From: Diprion similis
Taxonomy: Eukaryota; Arthropoda; Insecta; Hymenoptera; Diprionidae
Direction of reading: 5' to 3'
NCBI RefSeq assembly: GCF_021155765.1
Contig: NC_060107.1
Span: forward strand, 11,580,501-11,644,500
DNA length: 64,000 bases
Below are positions 12,322 to 23,187 of the stretch, in pieces. Below the pieces are notes generated by a model, which was not told where the DNA came from, did not search any database, and saw nothing but the letters and a program-made list of their open reading frames with translations. How positions within the stretch are numbered: position 1 is the stretch's first letter; each line of letters begins with the position of its first letter. The translations under genes and the position numbers were made by a program.

Positions 12322-12490
12322 CTATGTTACGTGAAATACTTCAAGCACCTTATTTTTACTGCTGTCACGTGGTCCTCTGTTGGAGTTTTATTTACGACGA
12401 ATGTCAAGGCCATCGCCATTGCTATTGTCGTGAGCATAGATATGCTGATGGGCACCACCATATCTGTGTTTGAGTATCCAACGTACGCAC
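12322..12490 (+). pseudogene. Unit A transporter relic (codons about 349-400 only)
   Basis: A 50-codon frame reads H-L-I-F-T-A-V-T-W-S-S-V-G-V-L-F-T-T-N-V-K-A-I-A-I-A-I. It aligns with residues 355-381 and neighbours of gene B, that is the spans around the FPTNVKA loop. The 5' three-quarters of the transporter and the C-terminal 60 codons are gone. Both edges are deletion junctions: upstream sequence jumps to the leader region, and downstream sequence joins the spacer at the GAGTCTGACAGCGCTGC phrase seen after gene B's stop (19960s). It is clearly non-functional as a transporter. Confidence 0.85.
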
Positions 12491-12566
12491 AATATCTTAT
12501 TCTAAGAGTCTGACAGCGCTGCATACTCGTGACTAATAAAATGCCTGAGAACTAATATTGTTAGAA

Positions 12567-12634
12567 GTTGTGATATTTGCTTCAGCGCTTTTTATTTTTG
12601 TAAGCGAAAACAGTTTCTCCGTATCAAATGGCAA
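12567..12634 (+). pseudogene. Signal-peptide-like exon, unit A copy (start codon lost)
   Basis: This aligns base for base with the 68-nt candidate exons at 20022-20089 and 25729-25796, including the GTAAG donor right after it. The ATG of the other two copies is GTT here, and several hydrophobic-core residues differ. If the exon belongs to a real gene, this copy is broken. Confidence 0.4.
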
Positions 12635-12872
12635 GTAAGCTCAACACATTTTTTCATTGTGCTGGAATTATTGATTCTTTATCCTGCTCAGAATGTTCCA
12701 ATCATTTATACGTCCCTACGCATGTCTCTTGTATGATACTCGACAGAACTTTTATCTGTTCCTTGTTTTTATTGCATCATATTAACCTCGAAAGTTATCA
12801 GCTAAGATATACAAGTCTATATAGTCAAGTAATTAGCATAAGCAGTTGTTGCTGTATCGCGGATACGAATTG

Positions 12873-12966
12873 AATGTCTGCAGTGATGTTTTGGTTCAAC
12901 GAGTGACGCTACTCTTATGTGGCTCAGCGGTTCATTCGAAACTTGGGATACTTTTTGAATGGCACA
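12873..12966 (+). other. 94-bp near-invariant block, unit A copy
   Basis: Identical to the unit C copy (26071-26164) and differing at only about two positions from unit B (20364-20457), while flanking sequence shows many changes. It begins AATGTCTGCAG, which could be a 3' splice site, so an exon may start at 12884. One frame stays open from there to a TAA at 13038-13040; another is open from 12907 to a possible GTAAGT donor at 13083. I cannot identify the product, and an RNA element is equally possible. Confidence 0.4.
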
Positions 12967-13104
12967 GAAAAATCTGCAGGTATCTCTTTGGTCTCAACGA
13001 TGACTACTTTTCAGACGTGGAATCAATTCAAATATTTTAAAGATACGGCGTTTCACAAAACATCATTACTTACAGAAATTGTAAGTGTTCGAATAATGCG
13101 TTAA

Positions 13105-15399
13105 TTTCTGTTACTTGACTTATCTTGGCTGATGATGCAGAGGCCAAGTGTCACATCCTCGATGCCTAATGTCCCTGAACATAAACCTCATTTTGCATCA
13201 CCGATTCAATTCTATGAATCGATAACATTTATAATTTCGTTTTTTAATACTTAAGCAAAAACTGTTTATCGTCAAAGAACAGTTCGTTATGACGAACCAG
13301 ATGCCCGAGAATCACGTCACGATATTTCCGGATATGGAAGTGACATATACATTTATGTGATGCAAGCACGGAAATTCTCGCCGGAACCCATGGAAAAGGT
13401 CGAAGTGCACGTAAATAACCCATGACACTGGCCCCAGAGGGCAGAGAGAGTTCAGGGCGAATAAGAAGGTCCTAAATATCATCTCGACATACTTAAATAC
13501 TCCATATTGGTCCGTTCTTCAAAAAAATTGATGGAACTAATTAGAAAGCACGATAGATAACTGCATGCTAAACAATTAACTCAGAAGAGCATTGCAGTAT
13601 GCAGAAATAGAGTCGGTGAAAACCATCATTAGAACGGGACATATTACCAAAAATCATCTATCTAGAACAGTTTTCGTGAACCCTCGATCAGAGTAGTACA
13701 CAAAATCTTTTTCAATCTCGAATTAGATAACTTTGAAGAAATTCCGAACTTTTCTTTTGATTCAAGTATCATGATTTGAATAATAATATTCAATCATTAT
13801 AATTTCGAATCAACTCAATTTGAATAAATTTGTTCATAGTGTTTAATTTATATTTCAGTTATCCCAATTAATTAGTTTCAACGGGAGTAAATCAAACTGG
13901 CAAATCTACTGAACCGTCTCCGTTCCCACTTAGTATATACGTAGTATACATCCGCGCCCTATCAAGCATTAGTGAATTTATTTCTCTACTCTACTATTTT
14001 CGCAATAGTACTTGTATCATTCGTTGGTCCACTGGCGCCTCATTTGGCCTGGGTCAATTAGCCTTCTTTCTCTTGAAAACTGTTCTACGAAACCCCATTC
14101 CAGCCGGAGTGCTAGTAAATAATTGTTAGTAGAAATTCCATTCATTCAGTCACAGATGATAATTCATTTGCTACGACCAGAGTAATCCCACGTAAATAGT
14201 GATGATTCATATCATAAACAGTCACCGCCGAGCACGCAAAGCCATCCACAGCCCGATTCATCAAAATCGACTAACCGTAAGTGACACTTTTATTTTTCAA
14301 AAGCCCAACCGAGAGAGAAAAACTCCGCATTCATCTCAGGTGAATCGTTTTCCGAAATTTTTTCTTCGTACAAGCTTAAAGTTACAGCGGTGAATTATGG
14401 TTTTTTGACACAAGTCAAGAGCAACTTAGAATTCGCAAAGGAGAACTGATGTTTTAACGAATTTTGCAGTAAAAAGATAATTTGAATTCTGCAATTGTCA
14501 TCGTAAACTTATATTCAGCGATAAATAAAGAATCACGTACTCCCATTTTGCTGTTGATTTCTATCGCTCGATATTTTAACCTTCAAAACAACGAACTTTG
14601 TCTAATGATATCAACAGACTAGTTTTGAATAAAAATACAAGTTTCCCGTGATGGATTCCAAGTGAACGTTGGCTTATCTTTGGCTCCTTCCACTAAGGTC
14701 GGTTGATCACCAGATCCAATTGATGCATTCCTTGAATTCATGCAGTTCACAAGACGGATGTCTATGATTATTTTAGGATACATTTTCAGTAAACGTCAAT
14801 ATGACCGAGAACGCGTGAATTTATTGCAACAATCCGTTTCACAAACTTTTCTCTATCAAGAAAATCACACTCAAATATTATTCGTGCACCGTCAAAGATA
14901 TTACAGAATGACGGATTATACTCTAAGTTGGTCATATTCCTTGAGATGAACCATAATTGCCTGAATTCGAAGCGAAATGTCTTAAATTCGATCTCAACGA
15001 CATTTGTAGTTTATAATTGGAAGAAAACCCTATTCTGACTAGATTCGTAAATCCTATCAAGAATTCAATACATGACAACAAAACGACCAACACTGCCTAT
15101 AAGGTGACATTCCAATTTTCTAGAAACATGAACTTCGAATTTTGATATCACAGATATTCCACAAGCACGCTTTGCTGCATCTCTAGATCTCTCATCTCGC
15201 GTTCAGTTCGCATGGCTCTATGAGCGATTCTCCCAACTTATTTCTTTCATTATCACCTTCATTATGACTACTGTGTAGCGTATTTATGCCTATTCCGAGT
15301 GTTCGGCAGATTGACTAGAAGTGACGATCTTGGAGGGAGAGAGCAACGTAAGTAAGGGGGGATAGGAACACGGAGTCAAGGAATCATTTGACCGTCAGG
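13105..15399. other. Unit A spacer
   Basis: Spacer homologous in pieces to 20640-21780 after gene B. Examples are the AGAGGCCAAGTGT phrase at 13139, a CACCGCCGAGCACGC block near 14223 and a GTGAATTATGG block near 14389. Frames in it are short and shared only by descent. The segment 13230-14160 is mostly without a counterpart in unit B, so one of the two has a large insertion or deletion. Confidence 0.5.
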
Positions 15400-15597
15400 C
15401 CGCGGCTCGGAAAGTCGACTGTGCTGTGTTGGAAGTCGGCGGAGAACTGCCTGCTCCCGTGAGCTCGTCAGGGCTGATCAACAAAGCATAACCTTAACAA
15501 ACTCTCGACGTTGAGTGGTGGGGAGTTGAGGCGTCGACCAAGTTTCTTTGGCGTCACTCCGTACATGTCGGGAAACGAGCATCAGCGAGGCGATCTG
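15400..15597 (+). promoter_or_regulatory. Candidate promoter and non-coding first exon of gene B
   Basis: A GC- and CpG-richer island ending in a consensus donor CTG|GTAAGT (GT at 15598-15599). It is strongly conserved at 21790-21994 upstream of gene C and weakly at 5300-5464. There is no clear TATA box. The frame through the exon (15511-15693) runs across the donor, so I do not call it a protein. An ATG at 15565 within the exon would be an upstream start, and it is absent in the gene C copy. The exact transcription start is not determinable by eye. Confidence 0.5.
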
Positions 15598-16247
15598 GTA
15601 AGTCGATGTTCGTATCGCTCTTCCAACACGTGTCATTTCGATCCGACAAAAATTCAGGCCATCATCACTCGCCAGATAAATAATTCGAAATGATCTTTAG
15701 TATCAAAATGATCCGTGACGTTCTTTGCTGTAGTATTATTTCATAAAATCGTATTTCGCGTGATATGAATCATCCAAAGCACAGATATGAGGTTAATTTA
15801 CAATTTGTATGTATACCGAGAGAATCTCTAAAAACTATACAAGAACTGCACATGCGCCAAATAATTCAATCTCATTGCTCGGCGAAATCGCCCCGCGGTG
15901 TTATTTTCGTCAGCTAACCAAGAGGACGAACGTACACGGAATGTGACAAGGCTGTGAATACTCGCGCGTAAAGTAGCGCATTGAGGTTATGTTCGCATTT
16001 ATTCCTATTTAGCATGAATTGTCTAAGAATAGCGTCATTCAGCGATACCGTGGTCGATATGAGAAGATGTTTAATCGATGCAATAAAGGCTTCAATGGAG
16101 AAACAAGTATCAAAAGCTACAGAAATTGGGTCAATTATTTATTAAAAGAAGAAATATGAAATCAAATGTGGAACGTCATTAACAAGTGAGAGTCTGGACA
16201 AACTGAGGTAAGTAAGTGAAAATATTGTTTATTTCAAACAGATTCTT
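15598..16247. other. Putative leader intron of gene B, first part
   Basis: Homologous to 21995-22638. It includes a CCGCGGTGTTATTTTCGTC block and a 48-codon frame ending in L-L-K-E-E-I-stop (stop near 16158) with a counterpart ending at 22561. Base differences in that frame are mostly amino-acid changing, so I do not treat it as coding. Confidence 0.5.
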
Positions 16248-16914
16248 TACTTAAATAAAATTAAAGATAAATGAATTGTTCAAACCCCGGAGAAGGTAGC
16301 AGTGTAATCTCATGCTGAGTTTGGAAATGGAACCCGAAATGCAAAAGTTATCTAGTGGCACAAGTTAAAAACAAAGAATTTCATATTGGTTTCTGCAACG
16401 AAGGGATTCCATCTGGATATTCGTGTTACTGGATGATGTTCGGAGCACTACAAAGAAGATATTTTATTGGATTCAGGTTTCAGTAAATATTTCCATGTAC
16501 TTCGTTGAAAATTGGATATTTATTTGTTTCGAAGGAACAAGGGGGTACAATCTTGAATCGAATGAGAATATCTTCATATTAAGGTTCCGAACATCGCTCC
16601 AAAACATGGTTATCCTTAAAATTAATAGTGACAACAAGGAACATTTCAAAAGTGTTGATTTTCAACGTTTTTCATAGACAGTTCCTGAGTTTTACTCTTC
16701 GGCTTAAATTTTTTAAAATTAGATTTGAAATTAGAAGAAACCGTACGACCTACAACTTCTTTCGGTAACCAACAAAAGTGGCGATTATCTCTGCGCGTGT
16801 CATGAATTGAATAGGAGGAGCAGATATCAGCGAACAGCAGAGATGCATTGTTTCAGCTGTATTATGTGTTCATAAAAAAACTTTAATTGTTATTCCTAAT
16901 GTATGAAGTGATAA
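16248..16914. other. About 667-bp segment absent from the equivalent place in unit C
   Basis: After the shared phrase TTTATTT(C/T)(A)AACAG this segment intervenes, and homology resumes at AATTGAATAAATTGTCCCC. In the gene C upstream region those two phrases are directly joined at about 22640. It is therefore an insertion here or a deletion there. I see no clear terminal repeats, target-site duplication or gene in it; an 84-codon frame (16423-16677) has no recognisable domain. Confidence 0.55.
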
Positions 16915-17367
16915 AAATAATTGAATAAATTGTCCCCACCTACCTGCTTCGTTTCTTCCAAGCACCCAACATTTAATCAGACTTCTATTTCGATCGAATA
17001 AGAGGAACTTTAAGAGAGCATCAACATTCAATGCCGAACGTTCCTGAAGAATCAACTTTCCGACTCAATAACAAACGCTTCCCAAGCCTTTACGAGTCAC
17101 TACCTCAATTACGTGAGATTCTCACCTGAAACATGCGTATGAACTAGATCGCCGACAGAAACAGTTCAACAGAAATAGTTTGACAGCTGGGACTCGGGGT
17201 GGCCAGCCTGCACGGACCGCCGATTAAAACTCGCGCATGCACAGCATTTCTTGTCTAGTTTCTGGAGATTCTCCCGGTATGTGGGCTTTTGGCGTTACTG
17301 CTGTTTCCGAGACTGTTCAGATTTGACGTAGATGATTCTTTCTTTACTGACCTTCTTATTGTAACAG

Positions 17368-17462
17368 AAAAATATTCGACGGGAGGGGACTGAAAGCTCA
17401 AGAATACAAACCTGAAAGGAGTCAACTTCGTGCCTCAGAGGTGATTGTTGGTATTCCACGAC
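17368..17462 (+). other. Candidate 95-nt non-coding leader exon of gene B
   Basis: A pyrimidine-rich acceptor (ends GTAACAG at 17367) and a perfect GTAAGT donor (GT at 17463) bracket exactly 95 nt. The same interval is exactly 95 nt in unit C (23093-23187), with both splice sites kept. Diverged counterparts before gene 1 and in unit A have lost the donor. It would join the first exon to the start-codon exon at 18279. It has no long frame, so I read it as 5' untranslated. Confidence 0.5.
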
Positions 17463-18293
17463 GTAAGTACTATTTTTTACTTCGTTTCAGAAGGCGGCCC
17501 CAAAGTGAGAGTAGTAGAAAGTGATAATTTAATTTCACGTTTCGTTGTAACAATAGTAACGGTCGAAACAAGATGAAGCTTTGAGTGAACCGAATTGCAT
17601 TTGAAAACTGCGGACTTACTTGTTAGAAAAAGATTTTTGAATTATCTTCAGAATTGATTTCAGTCTGTATATCCGTGTCAGTGGAGCTCAGCCGAAGACG
17701 ATTTGAAAAACGCCGGCCACGTTTGTAGGCGGACGAAATATCTGTAATATAAAAACCACGAATTTTTATAACTTCCGACGTATCTTCCAAGAGTCTTTTG
17801 GTTATATGTCTAATTTTACCTTATATTTTTCAGCAATTGATTAAAACGTCCGCGAGGGTCTCGATACAACACGAAGTCTGATGAAAAAATTGCAGCTCAG
17901 CGAAATTCCAATGTATCGATAATTCGTCCTACAGAACCTGAGAAAATGAAATTATGGTTATCGAAAGTCTTGAATTTTGTATTTCAGATGTTCCGTTCGT
18001 CTTAACGTGGTCACCGTTGTTTAAATCGTCTTCTGCAAAGCTCAACTCGAACAGACGTACAGAACTACATTTTGAGGATGATTTAAACAATCTTTTCGCG
18101 CTCTGACGTTGGAATCCATCGTTTTGAAATGCGTTTCACTTGACTTTGTTCCGTTCATTAGTTTAGAACAATGAAATATTGATTAAAATTATGATTTTAT
18201 ACTGCTCTTGCCAAGGCAACTCTTGTTAACATCGTTCATACTCTCGTAGAATAATGTTAGTCAAATTTTTTGTTGCAGTTATTCGCGTGCACG

Positions 18294-19791
18294 ATGGAAG
18301 CAAGCAACGGCTTTCGGTTATCACAGTGGAAGCAGTGCCTTGCAGCATTCGGTAAGTTTCCAAAAATACTGTGCTTGCGCCTCGTGCGATCTAAAACGAA
18401 AGTTATTCTTCTCAAACTTTCGTCAAATTTATTGAACTTGTGCATATCATTTGATAATCTTTTTTTCAGCATCAACTCTAATGTTCTTTCCACTTCAAGT
18501 CGATGTTTGGTCGAGGCTGGAGCCCGAAGGATTTCTCAAATTCATTTACCTCGTGTCAGGTGTTGTCTCAGTCATATGCGGTGCTATTATAGCAGCAGTT
18601 TGCTCTGATTGTTTTGGACGAAAAAAAACCATGTTAGCGTCATCACTCTTTCTGCCATTTGGAATTGCTTTCATTTTTTCTGCACATTTAAGTAATGTAG
18701 TACAGATCCTGTCCTTAATTAAAATGTTTTTTAGTCTCGGTTTCACCAGAACTGCTATTGCTCTTTATATTTCGGAAATTACCAGCATCAATATTCGTCA
18801 AACCGCTATGGTACTTCCGCTGGTGACTCTGCCGATCTTTCAACTGTTTGGGGATTTAGCCTTGCGATTTTTAACCGACCATTTCGTTAGTGATGCACAG
18901 GATTTCATGTTGGTATATCAAATCAAAGCTACTGTTTTTGCCGTAATCGCGACATTGTTGTTCAGTATAATACTTTTACTGTGCCCTGAGACACCCTATT
19001 ACTTGAACTGGAGAAAGAGGTGCAAAGAAACCGAACGGTCCCTCAGTTTTTATACCGGATACAAGTACGTCAGAACAGCAGAATTGATACCGGAACCCCG
19101 TGGCAATTCGCGATTAAAGGCGTACGCGCAGGAATGGAAAGAGAAACTGAGAGCAATCACCGAAATGAAAAATATTCGTAGTTTGGGCATCATTTTTGTA
19201 TTAATATTGATAAAATGGGGGTTTAGACAACACCTAAATCTACAAGCTATATATGATATGTTACGTTTGTATACGAATATCTCTAGTTTCGATGGTTTGA
19301 TTGTAAGTTTTGCAATAGCAATTTTCACCAGCTTTCTGGTATTGCCCGTAATTTTATTCGCGAGGAAAATATTTCTGTTAGCAGTGATCGTAATCAGTTT
19401 TATAGCAACTTTGATCGGGATATGGATAAAATCTGTTGTAATACTTTCTGTACTTAATTACGTGAAATTCTTGGGTCACTTCATTTTCACTGGTGTCGCG
19501 TGGTCCTCTTTAGGAATTTTATTTCCGACGAATGTCAAAGCCATCGCCATTGCTATTGGCGTGAGCTTAGACATGCTGATAGGTTCTATAATGTCCTTGA
19601 TCGAGTATTTCATATACCAGAATGTTAATCAACATGGAGCCGTATACGACTTTATACATCTCCCACTAAAATCTTACGTCGACTTAGGTACTCTTGTTGT
19701 GGCTTTTATCTTAGTCTTGATATTCATTCCAAAAACGATCAAGGTGCAGCCTGAGGGAACGTTTAAGAATTATGCTGTAGTGCGATCCTGA
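18294..19791 (+). CDS. Gene B: MFS sugar-porter family transporter (Tret1-like, divergent)
   Basis: CDS is join(18294..18351, 18470..19791), 1380 nt, 459 residues. ATG 18294 lies 15 nt after an acceptor (CAG 18276-18278). Intron 1 is GTAAGT...TTTTTTTCAG, phase 1. The protein is almost wholly hydrophobic spans. Family landmarks are G-R-K-K-T at 69-73 (loop 2-3), Y-I-S-E-I-T at 119-124, P-E-T-P-Y-Y-L at 192-198 after span 6, F-P-T-N-V-K-A at 371-377 (loop 10-11), and I-P-K-T at 439-442 in place of the usual PETKG. The QQxxG sugar motif of span 7 and the GRR of loop 8-9 are not present, and the first extracellular loop is short. Such proteins sit in the plasma membrane and usually move sugars (trehalose or glucose), but substrate here is open. 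No defect seen. Confidence 0.85.
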
Positions 19792-20021
19792 GATTTGAAG
19801 TCAACAAAGTGATGGGGTGCAGCCCGCCGTTGTGGAAGTAGGATCCAAAATTTTATTATCGAAAGAGTTTGAAGAACTCATTTCACCAGATTTCAGTAAA
19901 TCGAGACGCTGTTCTCGATTGCTTTTCTCAAAATTCCCATCAACGATTCTGTTATTCCGAGAGTCGGACAGCGCTGCACACTCGGGACTAGTGAGGTACC
20001 CGAGAACCAATATTCTTAGTT
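19792..20021. other. Gene B 3' flank
   Basis: Probably 3' untranslated sequence and spacer, homologous to 25486-25728 after gene C. Similarity to C falls off soon after the stop codon, in contrast to the near identity just before it. No canonical AATAAA lies close to the stop. Confidence 0.4.
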
Positions 20022-20089
20022 ATGACAAAATTTGCTTTAATGCTTTTTATTTTTGTAATCGGAAACAGTTTGTCTGCATTAAATGGCAA
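20022..20089 (+). CDS. Candidate first coding exon with signal peptide (unit B copy)
   Basis: An ATG opens 22 codons reading M-T-K-F-A-L-M-L-F-I-F-V-I-G-N-S-L-S-A-L-N-G. That is a short positive start, a hydrophobic core and a small-residue cleavage-like end, followed immediately by a GTAAGT donor (GT at 20090-20091). It lies 230 bp after gene B's stop on the same strand. The unit C copy has the same length, frame and donor. The continuation is uncertain: a following exon could begin at 20375 in the 94-bp block, giving a short secreted protein that ends at 20549. Family unknown; it may be a chance frame or a decayed gene. Confidence 0.35.
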
Positions 20090-20363
20090 GTAAGTTTAAC
20101 ACCTTTTTTCATTATGTCTGAATTATTACTTCTTTGTCACCCTCAGAACATCCCATTCATCCCAACCTTAGTTATACCCGGCTCCTTTTGCGTAACGCAT
20201 ACGTATAACTCTTGTGTAATACTCGATGAAACTCTCATCTGCTCCTTTGTTTTCGTTGTATCATATAATATATTATTCTCAAAAGTCATCAGCTGAGATA
20301 TACAAGTCAACATAGCGACGTAATTAACTCAAGCAGTTTTTGCCGTGTCGCGAATACAAATTA

Positions 20364-20457
20364 AATGTCTGCAGTGATGTTTTGGTTCAACGAGTGAGGT
20401 TACTCTTATGTGGCTCAGCGGTTCATTCGAAACTTGGGATACTTTTTGAATGGCACA
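20364..20457 (+). other. 94-bp near-invariant block, unit B copy
   Basis: Differs at only about two adjacent positions from the unit A and C copies, against clear divergence on both sides. A possible acceptor (TCTGCAG) ends at 20374. From there a frame stays open to a TAA at 20547-20549. Confidence 0.4.
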
Positions 20458-20549
20458 AAAAAATCTGCAGGAATCTCTTCGGTCTTAAAGATGACTACTC
20501 TTCAGACGTGGAATCCATTCAAATATTCGAAAAACGAGGCTTAAACTAA

Positions 20550-21789
20550 TACTGTACGCGTTTGAATAATGCGTTATTTGTGTTACTCGACTGTTCTTGG
20601 ATGATGGTACAGAGGCCAAGTGTAATTTTCTCGATGCCTAACGCCCCTGAATATAAGCCGCATTTTGCACAATCTATTAAATCTTATGGATTGATATGTA
20701 CCTTATTTCGTTTTTCATTTTATTTCAAATTTTCATATGCATTGTATGCATATGGTTTTTTTGCATCTTCCAACCGTTTTGAAAAACATTCATTCTTGTT
20801 TGTGTTTACACTATAGTCGAACAATATTTCCGGCATTCCAACTAGCCCACTACACTGGACCTAGAGAGCAGAGGGAGTTCAGGGCTCAAAATAGGTGGAA
20901 CTATTTGGAGAGCACGGTAGAAAACTGCGTGTTAAACAATTAACTCCGGAACGCAATGTAGCATGCAGAAACAGTATTGATTTATATCACAAACTGTCAT
21001 CGTCGAGCACGCAGAGCCATCCACACAGGAATCATCAAAATCGACTTATCGTAAATAACAACTTTTCTTCAAAAGCCCAATCGGGAGAGAAAAACTCTAC
21101 GTCCATCTCAGGTAAATCGCGTTCAGGAATTTTGTCTTTGTATGAGCGTCAAGTTATTGTGGTGAATTATGGTTTTCCGGAAGTACGTCATAGCCAATCG
21201 GAATCCAGCTCGTGACACATGTCAAAAACAACTTACGATTCGGGAGGGAAAACTGATGTTTTGACGACTTTTGCAGTGAAAAGATTATTTGAATTCTGTA
21301 ATTGTCATCTTAAACTTACATTTAGCGATAATTGAAGAATCACGTTCTCTCATTTTGGTATTGATTTCCATCGCTCGGAATTTTAACCTTTGAAACAGCG
21401 AACTTTGTCTAATGATATCAACAGACTCGTTTTCTATGAAAAAACAAGTTTCCCTTGGCGGATTCCAAGTGAACCTTGGCTGACCTACAAGGTCTACAAG
21501 GTGACATTACAATTTTCCAGAAACTTGTACTTCGAATTTTGATATCACAAATATTCCACAAGCACGCTTTGCTGTATCTCCAGATCCCTTATCTCGCGGT
21601 CAGTTCGCATCGCTTGATGAGCGATTCTCCCAACTTATTTCTTTCATTATCACCATTATTGTGACTACTATGTGGCGTATTCATGCCTATCCCGCGTGTT
21701 CGGCAGATTGACTAGAACTGACGAATTTGGTGGGAGAGAGCAACCTAAGTAGGAGGGGATATGAACACAGAGTCAAGGAATCATTCGAC
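20550..21789. other. Unit B spacer
   Basis: Homologous in patches to 13130-15400 in unit A. Frames here are short and not conserved with unit A in a coding manner. A possible acceptor before AGGCCAAGTGT (20611) is shared with units A and C and could start another exon of the unidentified small gene. Confidence 0.45.
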
Positions 21790-21994
21790 CGTCAGGCAGC
21801 GGCTCGGAAAGTCGACTGTGCTGTGTTGAAAGTCGGCGGAGAACTGCCTGCTCCCGTAAGCTTGTCAGGACTGATCAAGAAAGGATAACCTTCTAAATCT
21901 GTCGACGTTGATTGGTGGGGAGTTGGGGCGTCGACCAAGATTCTTTGACGTCACTCCGTGCTTGTCGGGAAACGAGCATCAGCGAGGCGATCTG
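21790..21994 (+). promoter_or_regulatory. Candidate promoter and non-coding first exon of gene C
   Basis: Close copy of 15400-15597, with the same TCGACTGTGCTGTGTTG start region, ATAACCTT and GCGTCGACCAAG blocks, and the CTG|GTAAGT donor (GT at 21995-21996). The internal ATG of the B copy is changed to CTTG. A role in gene C expression is inferred from position and conservation. Confidence 0.5.
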
Positions 21995-21995
21995 G

Positions 21996-23092
21996 TAAGT
22001 CGATGTTCGTATCGCTCTTCCGACACGTGTCATTTCGATCCGACAAAAATTCAGGTCATCATCACTCGCCAGATGAATGATTCGGAATGATCATCAGTAT
22101 CAAAATGTTCTGTGACGTACATTGCTGTAGTATCATTACATAACATCGTATATCGCGTGGTGTGAACCATCCAAAGCATCCGAAGATATGAGGCTAATTC
22201 ACAATTAGCATGTATACCGAGAGGACCTCTAGAAACTATACCAGAACTGCGCATGCACCAAATAATTCAATTTCATTGCTCGACGAAATCGCTCCGCGGT
22301 GTTATTTTCGTCAGCTGACCAAGGGGACGAACGTGTACAAAATGTGACAAGGCTGTGAATCTCTCGCACGTGAAGTATCGCATTAAGGTGATTTTCGCAT
22401 TTATTCATATTTGGCGTGAATTGTCTAAGAATAGCGTCATTCAGCAATACCGTGGTCGATATGAGAAGATATTTAATCGATACAATCAAGGCTTCGATGG
22501 AGAAACAAATATCAAAAGCTACAGAAATTGGGTTAATTATTTATTGAAAGAAGAAATATGAAATTAAATGTGGAACGTCGTTAACGAGTGGGAGTCTGGA
22601 CAAATTAAGGCAGGTGAGTAAAAATACTGTTTATTTTAAACAGAATTGAATAAATTGTCCCCACCTGCCTGCTTCGTTTCTTCCAAGCACCCAACATTAA
22701 ATCAGTTTTCTATTTCAATTAAATAAGACGAACTTGAAAAGAGCCTCAACATCAAATGCCGACCGTTCCTGAAGAATCAACTTTCCGACTCAATAACAAA
22801 TGCTTTCCAAGCCTTTCCGAGTCACTGCCTCAATTACTTGAGATTCTAACTTGGAACATGCGTATGCACTAGATCGCCGACAGAAACAGTTAAACAGAAA
22901 TAGTTTGACAGCTGGGACTCGGGGTGGCCAGCCTGCACGGACGGCCGATTGAAACTAGCGCATGCACAGCAGTTCTTGTATAGTTTCTAGAGATTCTCCC
23001 GGTATATGGGCCTCTGACACTACTGCTATTTCCGAACCTGTTCACATTTGACGTAGATGATTCTTTTTTTACTGACCTTGTTACTATGACAG
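21996..23092. other. Putative leader intron of gene C
   Basis: Homologous to 15599-17367 before gene B, apart from the 667-bp segment missing here. No coding feature is supported. Confidence 0.5.
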
Positions 23093-23187
23093 AAAAATAT
23101 TCGACGGAAGGGGAGTGAAAGCTCAGGAAGACAAACCTGAAAAGAGTCAGCTTCGTGCCTCAGACGTGATTGTTGGTATTCCACGAC
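23093..23187 (+). other. Candidate 95-nt non-coding leader exon of gene C
   Basis: Acceptor ATGACAG ends at 23092 and the GTAAGT donor has its GT at 23188-23189. Length equals the unit B exon exactly, and sequence matches it closely. Confidence 0.5.

Noticed and set aside
12917..12985. A tRNA-like A-box phrase (TGGCTCAGCGG) in the 94-bp block
   Set aside because: No matching B box at the right distance, no GAGC partner for the D stem and no cloverleaf.
19050..19328. Minus-strand frames inside genes B, C and 4
   Set aside because: They are shadows of the hydrophobic plus-strand coding exons; all family motifs are on the plus strand.
15511..22090. A 60-codon frame shared by 15511-15693 and 21908-22090
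   Set aside because: It runs straight through the conserved GTAAGT donor of the candidate first exon, and similarity extends equally outside the frame, so conservation is explained by the unit duplication.
16020..22561. A conserved 48-codon frame ending L-L-K-E-E-I in both leader introns (stops near 16158 and 22559)
   Set aside because: By eye, about seven of nine base differences change the amino acid, and the unit A-side copy has an upstream stop. No sign of protein-level constraint.
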